This document shows positions 1-7,546 of a stretch of DNA of 64,000 nt, piece by piece (positions within the stretch are counted from its first letter, which is position 1; each line of letters opens with the position of its first letter). The notes under the pieces are model-generated. The model searched no databases. It worked only from the letters and a program-made list of their open reading frames with translations, and was not told the origin of the DNA. This DNA comes from Alcanivorax sp. REN37. Its GTDB lineage: Bacteria; Pseudomonadota; Gammaproteobacteria; Pseudomonadales; Alcanivoracaceae. The translations under genes were made by a program, and so were the position numbers. The stretch lies in NCBI RefSeq assembly GCF_041102775.1, contig NZ_JBGCUO010000001.1, forward strand, positions 1,674,001-1,738,000, given 5' to 3'.

Positions 1-572
1 CCAGTGGCGCTGGAAAAGTTGGAATACAGCGTGGTGTTGATGCCGCCCGGGCGCACCGAGAACGGCTGGTAGCGCAGCCCCATCACCACGTCACCCATGG
101 CCGCGCGGGACAGGTCCTTTTGGGTGTCGTACTTGTACATCAGCGGCAGACTGGCGGTGAACGTCAGGTTGTCGCGCAGACCGTAATCCACTGACAGGCC
201 GGTAGTAAAAGCATGCTCGGCATCATTCTCGATGCGGAAGCGGTTGATGCTGCCAGAGCTTTCATCGATCGCAATGTCGATGGTGTCATTGCGGTAGTAA
301 GAGTAATCCGATGACCAGTAGAGCGACATGCGGCCACGCGGCAACAGCGAGTACTGTTTCTCGCTGGCGGTGAACACCTCTTCCAAGTTGGATTCCTGGC
401 TGACGTCGCCTTCTCGCTGCTGCAGCGCTTCACGCGCGGCGTCGGAGCGAGTGTCCTGTTCCACGTCAGCGGTTTGGGCCCACACCGGCGCCGCCAGTGC
501 CAGCCCGGTAATCAGTCCCAAAGTACGGTGTGTTGCAGTGGTTCCCCGGATCAAAGAAAAGCCTGCGCTCAT
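1..572 (-). CDS. FilC/FapF-like outer-membrane protein, partial (3' end outside window)
   Basis: Partial gene read from about 190 codons; the C-terminus lies beyond the window edge. The start at 572 opens a clear signal peptide (residues 1-32, cleavage after PVWA). A short charged, helix-prone segment follows (about 38-60, with EALQQREGDV), then alternating polar/aromatic strands (MSLYWSSDYSYY, LSVDYGLRDNLTFTASLPL) typical of an outer-membrane beta-barrel. It lies 44 nt downstream of the C39-like peptidase and is probably co-transcribed with it and with the DUF6160 gene. Order and content match the Acinetobacter fil cluster (FilA, FilB, FilC) as I remember it. The coiled-coil-plus-barrel plan also recalls FapF, the outer-membrane secretion channel of functional amyloid, so secretion of the DUF6160 protein is an inference. 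It could instead be an unrelated barrel protein. Confidence 0.7.
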   Translation of the reverse strand, partial: MSAGFSLIRGTTATHRTLGLITGLALAAPVWAQTADVEQDTRSDAAREALQQREGDVSQESNLEEVFTASEKQYSLLPRGRMSLYWSSDYSYYRNDTIDIAIDESSGSINRFRIENDAEHAFTTGLSVDYGLRDNLTFTASLPLMYKYDTQKDLSRAAMGDVVMGLRYQPFSVRPGGINTTLYSNFSSAT

Positions 573-616
573 GGTCACGTCTCGTTTTAAAGGCCGCAAA
601 GTGGGTCTGACGCCCA

Positions 617-1429
617 TTATTTGCGCCGGTAATAGGTACGGGTCGGGATATTGATCACTCGCTCGACACCATGGCGGTCTTCCGTGAGTACCGGCACCAG
701 AGTGCTGGCGCGATCGGCCCACTGTTCCATGCTGCGGGTGAATACTGGAAAGTCTTGGAACGCCATCCGATTAATGGTGCGCTCGTCAATGGTGCGCAGC
801 TCGTAATCCGATAGCGCCAGCCCCTGGTGCGATTCGCCCTCGTGCGGGAACACAATGAACACCACGTTCTGATCCCAGATTTCCTCAAAGGCGACTTCCG
901 AGAAACTCATGTTGCCGAGCGCCGGATCGGCCACATAAAAGTGACCGTTGCGCCATTCTTTCAGCACCACAAAGTGTTTGAAGCCGGCGTAGGAGATCGG
1001 CACGATCGCCGGATGTTCTAGCGTGCGCAGGTCTTCCAGCTGGGCGCGGAAACCACCGCTGTTAAAACCTAGCACGGAGGTGAGGCGGCGCATGTCGAGC
1101 AGTGAGAAGCCACGGCGTTCGACGATTTTCTCGGTCTCACCGAAGCGCAGCAGGCCTTCCATCACTTCCCGCTCGTTGTACTGCCGGCCCAAATAACCAT
1201 TGAGAACCGTGGTCAACGCAGCAGAGCCGCAGGAGTAATCGTAGGCTTGGCGTACCACATTGCGATAACGGAATTCAGATACCGGCTGGACCACGACACC
1301 GCGTTCGTGCACCACGCCGGAAGGAACAGGATGATCATAGAGAACGGTGCCCTGGGGATGTGTCTCCACCACGGCCACCTCGTTGGCAGCGAAGAATACC
1401 AGCGCTGCACCCAGAATGGTCGTCAACAT
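617..1429 (-). CDS. C39-like peptidase of a Fil/Fap-type surface locus (FilB/FapD-like)
   Basis: Protein of 270 residues with a hydrophobic N-terminal segment (about 3-20) that acts as a signal peptide or anchor. The papain-like C39 core is visible: oxyanion Gln61 and Cys67 in the motif YDYSCGSAAL, His152 in GFKHFVVLKEW and Asp168 in FYVADPALGN. All catalytic positions look intact, so it is probably an active cysteine protease and not a degenerate binding domain. There is no ABC transporter fused or nearby, unlike bacteriocin-exporting C39 proteins. Stand-alone exported C39 proteins of this size occur in fil clusters (FilB) and fap clusters (FapD), where they are thought to process or assist export of the fibre or surface subunit. 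The DUF6160 candidate substrate is encoded just upstream. Confidence 0.82.
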   Translation of the reverse strand: MLTTILGAALVFFAANEVAVVETHPQGTVLYDHPVPSGVVHERGVVVQPVSEFRYRNVVRQAYDYSCGSAALTTVLNGYLGRQYNEREVMEGLLRFGETEKIVERRGFSLLDMRRLTSVLGFNSGGFRAQLEDLRTLEHPAIVPISYAGFKHFVVLKEWRNGHFYVADPALGNMSFSEVAFEEIWDQNVVFIVFPHEGESHQGLALSDYELRTIDERTINRMAFQDFPVFTRSMEQWADRASTLVPVLTEDRHGVERVINIPTRTYYRRK

Positions 1430-1593
1430 CTGAGACGCCCTTTTTATTAGTTATAAGCGCTATCGCTTTGCTGATCCGGCGTACCGGATCCCACCCGGAA
1501 AACAATAAAAATCCGCCCCAAGGCGGACCTGCAGCGCAGTCTATCCCAGACTGGTGCACCCCTAGCAGTGTTTTTGTAAAGGATTGCTGAAAA

Positions 1594-1627
1594 CGCATGA
1601 AGGCCCGGGAGCCCGGGCCTTCATGCG
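1594..1627 (-). terminator. Perfect hairpin between the DUF6160 gene and the C39 peptidase gene
   Basis: The two 16-base arms (1594-1609 and 1612-1627) are exactly complementary, with only AG between them. On the minus strand the hairpin starts 12 nt after the DUF6160 stop codon and is followed by a weak T-tract (TTTT, then TTTAC). It looks like a partial terminator or mRNA stabiliser that lets the abundant subunit be made in excess over the downstream peptidase and barrel. Confidence 0.7.
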
Positions 1628-1638
1628 CTGTGGTCGTA

Positions 1639-2472
1639 TTATTTACCCGCCACAGTGATGTTGGTGCCGTTCAGGGTCAGACCACCAACGTAAACGTTGC
1701 CGATGCTGGCCGCCGTGCCGGAAGCGCCGAGGCTCACTTTGTCCAGTGATACCAAGCCGACGCTACCGTTCAGGCCGATAGTCAGGCCTTCCGGGTTGCT
1801 GCCCGCGCCATCATTGATGGAGATGGACGTGCCGGTGATGTCGAGGTTAGCAATCTTGATCTCGCCAACGCCCAGCTTGCCACCGCCGCCCGCGTCGTTC
1901 AGGCCGAAGTTGTTGATGGTGATATTGCCGACGTTACCATCGGTGATCGCCACCAGGTTCTCAGCCGCAGCACCCAGCTGAACTTCCAGACCCAGCGAGC
2001 TCATGTTGATGGTCATGCTGTCGAGGATCGGCGTGGAGGTATCACCGAACGCAGCGGTTGCCAGTGCCGCATCAGCAGCCTGATGGCTGGAGTCCGCAGC
2101 ACGGCCCATGTCAACAATGCGGATGTCCCCAGTCTCCAGTTCCAGCCCGGTCACGTTGATGCCCAAGCGCAGCACCCCACCGGCTTGGTTGGCGGCGGTA
2201 TCCACATCCAGTGCCACATCACCTTTGATGTGCATGCCAGAGATGAGGATGCCACCCGCATTGTCGGCGACCAGAGATGTGGTCACACCGTTCAAACCGG
2301 TAGTGTCTTCAATCAGCAGGTTCAGTGTTTGGTCGATGTTCAGGTTGATCACCAGGCCGTCTTGGCCCGTTACCCCGGAAAGCGCCGTGTCGTCCAACGC
2401 CTGCATGGCCTGACCGGCTACCGGCAGGGCCGCAATGGCTGATACGAGCGCTAGTTTCCTGAAAGCTTTCAT
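1639..2472 (-). CDS. DUF6160 family secreted protein (FilA-like)
   Basis: Protein of 277 residues. A classical signal peptide (1-22, ending GQA) precedes the family signature LDDTALSGVTGQDG (26-39), which places it in the DUF6160/FilA group found in marine gammaproteobacteria and Acinetobacter. The mature part is built from Asn/Gly/Ile/Leu-rich strands such as GNITINNFGLNDAG and SLGLEVQLG. It has no Cys or Trp and few other aromatics, a composition that suits a beta-solenoid or self-assembling surface fibre. The ribosome site AGGAGA lies 6 nt before the ATG. It is first in an operon with the C39-like peptidase and the outer-membrane protein. A structural or adhesive role is inferred; no function is established for the family to my knowledge. 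Confidence 0.8.
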   Translation of the reverse strand: MKAFRKLALVSAIAALPVAGQAMQALDDTALSGVTGQDGLVINLNIDQTLNLLIEDTTGLNGVTTSLVADNAGGILISGMHIKGDVALDVDTAANQAGGVLRLGINVTGLELETGDIRIVDMGRAADSSHQAADAALATAAFGDTSTPILDSMTINMSSLGLEVQLGAAAENLVAITDGNVGNITINNFGLNDAGGGGKLGVGEIKIANLDITGTSISINDGAGSNPEGLTIGLNGSVGLVSLDKVSLGASGTAASIGNVYVGGLTLNGTNITVAGK

Positions 2473-2542
2473 TTATTATCTCCTACGCGTGCACGACGCT
2501 TATTGTTGTAGTGTCCAGACTGTGTAGCACGGCCTAGACGGA

Positions 2543-2557
2543 GCCACGTTAACACTT
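2543..2557. promoter_or_regulatory. Half-site resembling the pabB-proximal palindrome
   Basis: CCACGTTAACACTT (2544-2557) in the upstream region of the DUF6160 gene differs from the right arm of the 25-bp palindrome (CCACGTAACACTTT) mainly by one inserted T. It lies about 70 bp upstream of the DUF6160 start. It may be a second, weaker binding site for the same unknown regulator. Confidence 0.35.
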
Positions 2558-2698
2558 CAGATACAAAAACAACACAGATTGAAACGCCTCGCGGTCGGCC
2601 CCGGAACCAGGAAAAACCCAAAGAGAATCAACCAGTTGATAAAACAACGTCCTCCCCGTGTTCATGGCAGCGCACTGCCGTTCCAGTTACACCAAGGC

Positions 2699-2723
2699 AA
2701 AGTGTTACGCCACGTAACACTTT
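2699..2723. promoter_or_regulatory. Perfect 25-bp palindrome, candidate operator
   Basis: The 11-base arms AAAGTGTTACG (2699-2709) and CGTAACACTTT (2713-2723) are exact reverse complements around the spacer CCA. The element ends 16 nt before the pabB start codon and sits in the intergenic region shared with the oppositely oriented DUF6160 operon. It has no T-tract and no gene end next to it, so a dimeric DNA-binding protein site is more likely than a terminator. I do not recognise the motif. Confidence 0.6.
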
Positions 2724-2739
2724 ATCCTGAGCTACCCCA

Positions 2740-3867
2740 GTGACGCCTCTTCTCTCTCCCACCGCCGTGATCCGCCAAGGGTCCGGCTGGGGCTGGGGCA
2801 CCACTGTGACGCGGCGCTGGCTGCTTGCCCCCGGACAGGCAGCCCTATCTGTGCTCGAGAGTGCCGAGCAATGGCGTTCGCAGAGCCGGAGCCGAGTGCT
2901 GGTCGGCGCGTTGCAGTACGACCTGGGTCGCCTGCAGCACGGCGCCGATGCCGGTTACCGTGCGGACGATCCGTTGTTAGTGGTGCACGGTTACGAAACC
3001 TGGCAGCGCGGCGAACAACCGCCCGCGGCAATCGCCAAATTCCGGCTCTCAAGTCCGTTCGCCCCGCTCTGGACCGCTGAACAGTATCAGAGCGCCTTTT
3101 CTCGCGTACAGGACTATCTGGCCGCCGGCGATTGCTATCAGGTCAATTTAGCGCAGTGCTTCCAAGCTGGGTTTGAGGGCAGCAGTTATTCAGCTTGGCG
3201 CGCCCTGATCACTCAACACGACGCTCCCCATGCCGGCTACTTCGAATACGGCCTCGGGGCGCTGTTATCAGTCTCGCCGGAACGGCTACTACGCATTGAT
3301 CATCAGCGGCAGATGATTACCGAACCAATCAAAGGCACCCGCCCGCGAGGCACCAATAAGCATGAGGATCGGGCTCTGGCGGCCGACCTGCTCTCGAGTC
3401 CCAAAGACCGTACCGAGAACCTGATGATCGTCGATCTGCTGCGCAACGATCTTGGCCAAGTCTGCCAGCCCGGTAGCGTGCAGGCTCGACCACTGTTTGA
3501 ACTGCGGCAGTTTTCCAACGTCCAGCATCTGGTTTCCACCGTGCGCGGCACGCTGTCACCGGCGGTGTCGGAGTTTGCCGCATTGCTGGCCACCTTCCCT
3601 GGCGGTTCCATTACCGGTGCGCCGAAACGGCGCGCGATGGAAATCATCCGCGAACTGGAAGGCGGGCCACGCCGCTTTTATTGCGGCTCGCTGTTCATAC
3701 GTAATAACGAGGGGCTGGACGCCAATATCCTGATCCGGACCTTGGAAGTGCGCGACGGCCTCATCAGTTGTCACGGCGGCGGCGGCCTAGTGATGGATTC
3801 AGAAGGACAAGCGGAATACGAGGAAAGTGTTTACAAGGTGGGCAAACTGATGGCGGCGCTCGTCTGA
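2740..3867 (+). CDS. pabB: Aminodeoxychorismate synthase component I
   Basis: Converts chorismate and glutamine-derived ammonia to 4-amino-4-deoxychorismate for folate synthesis, working with the PabA amidotransferase (not in this window). Chorismate-binding enzyme motifs are clear: VSPERLL, EPIKGTRPRG, ENLMIVDLLRNDLG, GGSITGAPKRRAMEII and CHGGGGLVMDS near the C-terminus. At 375 residues it is shorter than the usual roughly 450; the missing part is in the regulatory N-terminal half. GTG at 2740 is the first possible start, because an in-frame stop lies at 2728-2730. No good Shine-Dalgarno is seen. It converges on thrH, with a hairpin across its stop codon. The KGTRPRG lysine marks an aminodeoxychorismate synthase type over anthranilate synthase. 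Confidence 0.9.
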   Translation: MTPLLSPTAVIRQGSGWGWGTTVTRRWLLAPGQAALSVLESAEQWRSQSRSRVLVGALQYDLGRLQHGADAGYRADDPLLVVHGYETWQRGEQPPAAIAKFRLSSPFAPLWTAEQYQSAFSRVQDYLAAGDCYQVNLAQCFQAGFEGSSYSAWRALITQHDAPHAGYFEYGLGALLSVSPERLLRIDHQRQMITEPIKGTRPRGTNKHEDRALAADLLSSPKDRTENLMIVDLLRNDLGQVCQPGSVQARPLFELRQFSNVQHLVSTVRGTLSPAVSEFAALLATFPGGSITGAPKRRAMEIIRELEGGPRRFYCGSLFIRNNEGLDANILIRTLEVRDGLISCHGGGGLVMDSEGQAEYEESVYKVGKLMAALV

Positions 3868-3875
3868 GCGCCGCC
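3852..3875. terminator. Hairpin across the pabB stop codon, between convergent pabB and thrH
   Basis: GGCGGCGCTC (3852-3861) and GAGCGCCGCC (3866-3875) pair perfectly around GTCT; the pabB TGA (3865-3867) lies in the loop/right arm. There is no T-tract, so it may act as a roadblock or 3'-end stabiliser for both converging transcripts. Confidence 0.5.
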
Positions 3876-3882
3876 GCAGTGA

Positions 3883-4500
3883 TTACAGCGACAGATCGCG
3901 CAGGCTGTTCTTGAGGATTTCCTGTTTCAGATCCTCATAGGTGTGCACCGCCGGGAACTGCGGGAATTCATCAATGACATTTTGCGGCGCGTGGAACAGG
4001 ATGCCGGCATCGGCCTCTGCCAACATGGTGGTGTCGTTGTAGGAATCACCGGCGGCAATCACGCGGTAGGTCAAGCTGTGGAATGCCTTCACCGCCATGC
4101 GCTTGGGGTCTTTCTGGCGCAGGATGTAATCGGTGATGCGCCCTTCTTCGTTCACTTCCAGCTTGTGGCACAGCAGCGTCGGCCAACCCAACTGACGCAT
4201 CAGCGGCTGGGCAAACTCATAGAAGGTGTCGGACAGGATCACCACCTGGAAACGCTCACGCAGCCAGTCCACGAACTCGCGGGCGCCGTCCATCGGCCCC
4301 ATCTCGTCAATCACCGCCTGGATGTCCGGCAGGCCATAGCCGTGCTCGTCGAGGATGCGCAAACGCTGCTTCATCAGCACATCGTAATCGGGAATATCAC
4401 GGGTGGTGGCACGCAGGGCTTCAATGCCGGTGCGCTCGGCGAAGTTGATCCAGATTTCCGGAACCAGAACCCCTTCCAGATCAAGACAGACGATTTCCAC
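3883..4500 (-). CDS. thrH: Bifunctional phosphoserine phosphatase/homoserine phosphotransferase
   Basis: HAD-superfamily enzyme of 205 residues. Motif I is CLDLEGVLVPE (Asp7 nucleophile, with Glu9 where most HADs have Asp), motif II is VVILSDTFYEF and motif III is VIAAGDSYNDTTML. The DLEG signature and the length match ThrH of Pseudomonas, which hydrolyses phosphoserine and can move the phosphate to homoserine. The GTG start at 4498-4500 gives the conserved N-terminus (M)EIVCLDLEG; the frame stays open further upstream but that extension is not family-like. It lies between pabB and cysH, as in P. aeruginosa, and is divergent from cysH. Confidence 0.92.
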   Translation of the reverse strand: MEIVCLDLEGVLVPEIWINFAERTGIEALRATTRDIPDYDVLMKQRLRILDEHGYGLPDIQAVIDEMGPMDGAREFVDWLRERFQVVILSDTFYEFAQPLMRQLGWPTLLCHKLEVNEEGRITDYILRQKDPKRMAVKAFHSLTYRVIAAGDSYNDTTMLAEADAGILFHAPQNVIDEFPQFPAVHTYEDLKQEILKNSLRDLSL

Positions 4501-4664
4501 AACACCCCCAAAACGCTGATTGATGAATGAATCATGCAGGCCGCGACCGGATCGCGCGGCGCCAATGTAGCCTCGGCCCCGGACCATTGCAACGTCACCC
4601 GGGCCGTTCTCACCGCCGCCGCCAGCCTGCTAGACTGCCGGCCTTTGTTGATGAGGGTAATGCC

Positions 4665-5393
4665 ATGTCCAGCACTTCTGCGGCCTTGGGCGACTGGGCC
4701 ACCGCACTCGCCGATGCCACCCCGCGCACCATCCTGAAGACCGCCTTTGAGCGCTATGATCGTATCGCGGTGTCATTCAGCGGCGCTGAGGATGTGGTGC
4801 TGGTGGACCTGGCATTGCGGGTCAATCCGGACGTGGAAATTTTCACCCTCGACACCGGCCGGTTGCACTCCGAGACCTACCGTTTCCTCGATCAGGTGCG
4901 TAACCACTATGGCATCGCCTTGGAGGTGCTGTTCCCAGACAGCGCCCAAGTGGAGGCACTGGTGAAGGCCAAAGGGCTATTCAGCTTCTACCAAGATGAC
5001 CATGGCGAATGCTGTGGCATCCGCAAGGTGGCGCCCTTGAAGCGCAAGCTGTCACAGCTGGATGCTTGGATCACCGGCCAGCGCCGCGACCAGTCCCCCA
5101 CCCGCAATGAACTGGCGGTGGTGGAGCAGGACCTGGCACTGGCGGCGCCGGGGCAGTCACTGGTGAAGTTCAACCCCCTGGCGAATTGGAGTTCGGCGCG
5201 GGTGTGGGACTACATCCGTGGCAATCAACTGCCGTACAACCCGCTACACGAACGCGGCTTCGTGTCGATCGGCTGCGAGCCCTGCACCCGTCCGGTGTTG
5301 CCCAATCAGCACGAGCGCGAAGGCCGCTGGTGGTGGGAAGAAGCCACCAAGAAAGAGTGCGGCTTGCACGCCGGCAACCTGGACGGACGCTGA
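4665..5393 (+). CDS. cysH: Adenylyl-sulfate (APS) reductase, 4Fe-4S type
   Basis: Assimilatory sulfate reduction enzyme of 242 residues that reduces an activated sulfate nucleotide to sulfite with thioredoxin as donor. The PP-loop region [12 protein letters not shown] (35-46) binds the nucleotide. Cys116-Cys117 ([11 protein letters not shown]), Cys204 and Cys207 (GCEPC) are the four cluster ligands, and Cys232 in KKECGLH is the catalytic cysteine. The paired cluster cysteines mark the iron-sulfur form, which in characterised relatives uses APS in preference to PAPS. The ATG at 4665 is preceded by GAGGG. It converges on cysB with a single base between the stop codons, so no separate terminator fits between them. 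Confidence 0.93.
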   Translation: MSSTSAALGDWATALADATPRTILKTAFERYDRIAVSFSGAEDVVLVDLALRVNPDVEIFTLDTGRLHSETYRFLDQVRNHYGIALEVLFPDSAQVEALVKAKGLFSFYQDDHGECCGIRKVAPLKRKLSQLDAWITGQRRDQSPTRNELAVVEQDLALAAPGQSLVKFNPLANWSSARVWDYIRGNQLPYNPLHERGFVSIGCEPCTRPVLPNQHEREGRWWWEEATKKECGLHAGNLDGR

Positions 5394-5394
5394 C

Positions 5395-6369
5395 TCACAA
5401 CACCGGCAGCTTGACCCCTTCGAACAGCTTGGCCACCTCATCGCGGTGGCCACAATCCAGCGCCTTATCAACCATAGTGCGGGTCAAGTGCGGCGCGAAC
5501 GCGCTCATGAATTCGTACATGTAGCCACGCAAGAAGGTACCGCGCCGCACCGCAATACGCGTGGTGCTGGCCTCAAATAGGTGATCCGCATTCAGCGTCA
5601 CCAAACCATGGTCTTCCACCGGATCCACTGCCATGTGGGCGATGATGCCGACCCCGACGCCGAGCCGCACATAGGTCTTGATCACGTCGGCGTCAGCAGC
5701 GGTCACCACCACTTTCGGCTCCAGCCCTTGGCTGCGGAACGCATCGTCCAACTTGCTGCGACCGGTGAAGCCGAACACGTATGTGACGATCGGGTATTCC
5801 GCCAAAGCCTCTAGCGTCAAACGCTTGAGCTGGGTCAGCGGATGCCCCTCCGGCACCACCACGGTCCGGTTCCAGCGGTAGCACGGCATCATCACCAAAT
5901 CGGGGAACTGGTCCATGCCCTCGGTGGCAATGGCAAAATCGGTGGTGCCACTGACGGCCATTTCGGAAATCTGTGTCGGCGTCCCCTGGTGCAGGTGCAA
6001 GGCCACGTCCGGGAAGCGTTCTGTGAAACGTTGGATCACCGGCGGCAGCGCGTAGCGCGCCTGGGTGTGGGTGGTGGCAATGCTCAGTTCACCGCGGGTC
6101 TCATCGCGGAAATCTTGGGATACGCGGCGGATCGCTTCGACGTTGCGCAGGATATCGCCGATGCGCGCGAGAATAGCTTCGCCGGCCGGGGTGACGTGGG
6201 TCAGGTGCTTGCCGGAGCGTGCGAAAATCTCCACCCCCAACTCGTCTTCGAGCATGCGCACCTGTTTGCTGATGCCCGGCTGCGACGTATACAGCGCCTG
6301 AGCCGTGGCGGAGATGTTCAGATCGTTGCGGGTGATCTCCCACACGTAACGCAGTTGTTGCAGCTTCAT
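5395..6369 (-). CDS. cysB: LysR-type transcriptional regulator CysB
   Basis: Master activator of cysteine biosynthesis, 324 residues as in the family. The N-terminal helix-turn-helix lies at about 18-40 (NISATAQALYTSQPGISKQV); the start MKLQQLRYVWEI is typical of CysB. The effector domain contains TTHTQARYALP and VGVGIIAHMA, matching the region that senses N-acetylserine/O-acetylserine. The ATG is preceded by GAGG. Likely targets in this window are cysH and cysI. It is transcribed toward cysH, and the region upstream of its start is AT-rich, consistent with regulation there. Confidence 0.95.
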   Translation of the reverse strand: MKLQQLRYVWEITRNDLNISATAQALYTSQPGISKQVRMLEDELGVEIFARSGKHLTHVTPAGEAILARIGDILRNVEAIRRVSQDFRDETRGELSIATTHTQARYALPPVIQRFTERFPDVALHLHQGTPTQISEMAVSGTTDFAIATEGMDQFPDLVMMPCYRWNRTVVVPEGHPLTQLKRLTLEALAEYPIVTYVFGFTGRSKLDDAFRSQGLEPKVVVTAADADVIKTYVRLGVGVGIIAHMAVDPVEDHGLVTLNADHLFEASTTRIAVRRGTFLRGYMYEFMSAFAPHLTRTMVDKALDCGHRDEVAKLFEGVKLPVL

Positions 6370-6378
6370 GGCAGACCT

Positions 6379-6419
6379 CGGTTATAAGTGCGAAGAATAA
6401 TATACTCCCACAGAATATG
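6379..6419 (-). promoter_or_regulatory. AT-rich promoter/candidate CysB-binding region upstream of cysB
   Basis: An AT-rich island in GC-rich surroundings just before the cysB start. On the minus strand it holds CATATTC, TATATTATTC (a possible -10) and TTATAA. The ATATTC and TTATTC words recur upstream of cysI at 26588-26612. LysR regulators often bind AT-rich repeats, and CysB autoregulates in enterics; binding here is an inference. Confidence 0.4.
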
Positions 6420-6442
6420 ACCGCGCCATCCCCCCAGCTTCA

Positions 6443-7339
6443 CTACAGTTCGTTTTTCACGCCATGCGGCACATGTCCGGCGGCCACATGCTGGGCGGCG
6501 GACTCACAGTGGCCCTCTTGATCGTCAAAGAACACGTCAGCACCGAAGGCACGCAGGAACGGCCCTTTCTCACGACCGCCGAGGAACAGGCTTTCATCGA
6601 GGCGAATATTCCACGCGCGGAACGTGCGCACCACCCGCTCATGGGAGGGCGCCGAACGTGCAGTCACCAAAGCGGTGCGGATCGGGCAATCGTCGCTGCC
6701 GAAGTCCTGCTGCAACTGATAGAGCGCAGCGAGAAAACCTTTGAACGGTCCGCCTGCCAGCGGCTCGTGGGCTGAGCGCCGCTCATTTTCCGCAAATGCC
6801 TCCAGTCCTTGCTGCTGATAAATGCGCTCGGAGTCGTCCGAGAACAGGACCGCATCGCCATCAAACGCAATGCGCAGCGGCAGGCTGGCGGATCCGGCCG
6901 CAGCACCAGACATGATGCGTGCTGCCGCCTGGCCCTCGGCCAACGCGCGCCGCACATCCTCTTCATCGGTGGAGAGGAACAGGTGGGCGCCAAAGGGTGC
7001 CACATAGCGGTGCGGACTCAGCCCACTGGTAAAGGCCGCGCGCACGATTGGCAACTGGTGGTGATCGATGGAGTTGAACACTCGCAGCCCGGTATCAGAG
7101 CTATTGCGAGACAGCAGAATCACCTCGACCCGCTCGCAGCCAGCCGCTTCATTCAGTCGCAGCAGTTTCTGCACTAAGGGGAATGCATCGCCAGGTGCCA
7201 GCGGTTGATCCTCATGGGCAAGCTGGTAGGCCTGAAACGCGTCCAGTCCTTGTTCAACGAAGACCCGGTGGCTGTCTTCCAAATCAAACAGCGCCCGCGA
7301 ACTGATGGCCACAACCAATTTTGAAGGAGCTGTTGTCAT
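6443..7339 (-). CDS. 5'-nucleotidase family protein (cytosolic NT5C1-like)
   Basis: Protein of 298 residues with no signal peptide. Segments LVVAISSRALFDLEDSHRVF at the N-terminus, RVEVILLSRNSSDTGLRVFN, RIAFDGDAVLFSDDSERIYQ and VTARSAPSHERVVRTFRAWN match the bacterial 5'-nucleotidase family related to animal cytosolic 5'-nucleotidase I. Such enzymes remove phosphate from nucleoside monophosphates. The start is ambiguous: GTG at 7342 directly precedes ATG at 7339, and neither has well-spaced Shine-Dalgarno sequence. It stands alone, downstream (convergent side) of nothing and divergent from the H1-like gene. The substrate is not predictable from sequence. Confidence 0.75.
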   Translation of the reverse strand: MTTAPSKLVVAISSRALFDLEDSHRVFVEQGLDAFQAYQLAHEDQPLAPGDAFPLVQKLLRLNEAAGCERVEVILLSRNSSDTGLRVFNSIDHHQLPIVRAAFTSGLSPHRYVAPFGAHLFLSTDEEDVRRALAEGQAAARIMSGAAAGSASLPLRIAFDGDAVLFSDDSERIYQQQGLEAFAENERRSAHEPLAGGPFKGFLAALYQLQQDFGSDDCPIRTALVTARSAPSHERVVRTFRAWNIRLDESLFLGGREKGPFLRAFGADVFFDDQEGHCESAAQHVAAGHVPHGVKNEL

Positions 7340-7546
7340 CACCTGTTGCCCTGTGCGATCCGATGCGGGCCGCTATTGTCGAACAGAGTATCGGCAAAGG
7401 CCACGCGCACCGGCGGTTTTGTTGTGGGGTATCCGCTTCTGACATAAAGTTGTGTGCGCAATCGGAGTCTGCTGTCCCGGTGCTCACCCACTACGGCTTG
7501 GCGCCTTGCCGAGTCCAAACCTGCTGCAGGGGAAAGGAAGTCATCC

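Noticed and set aside
4501-4587. N-terminal extension of thrH upstream of the GTG at 4500
   Set aside because: ThrH proteins begin at MEIxCLDLEG; the added 29 residues have no counterpart and lie in the promoter region shared with cysH.
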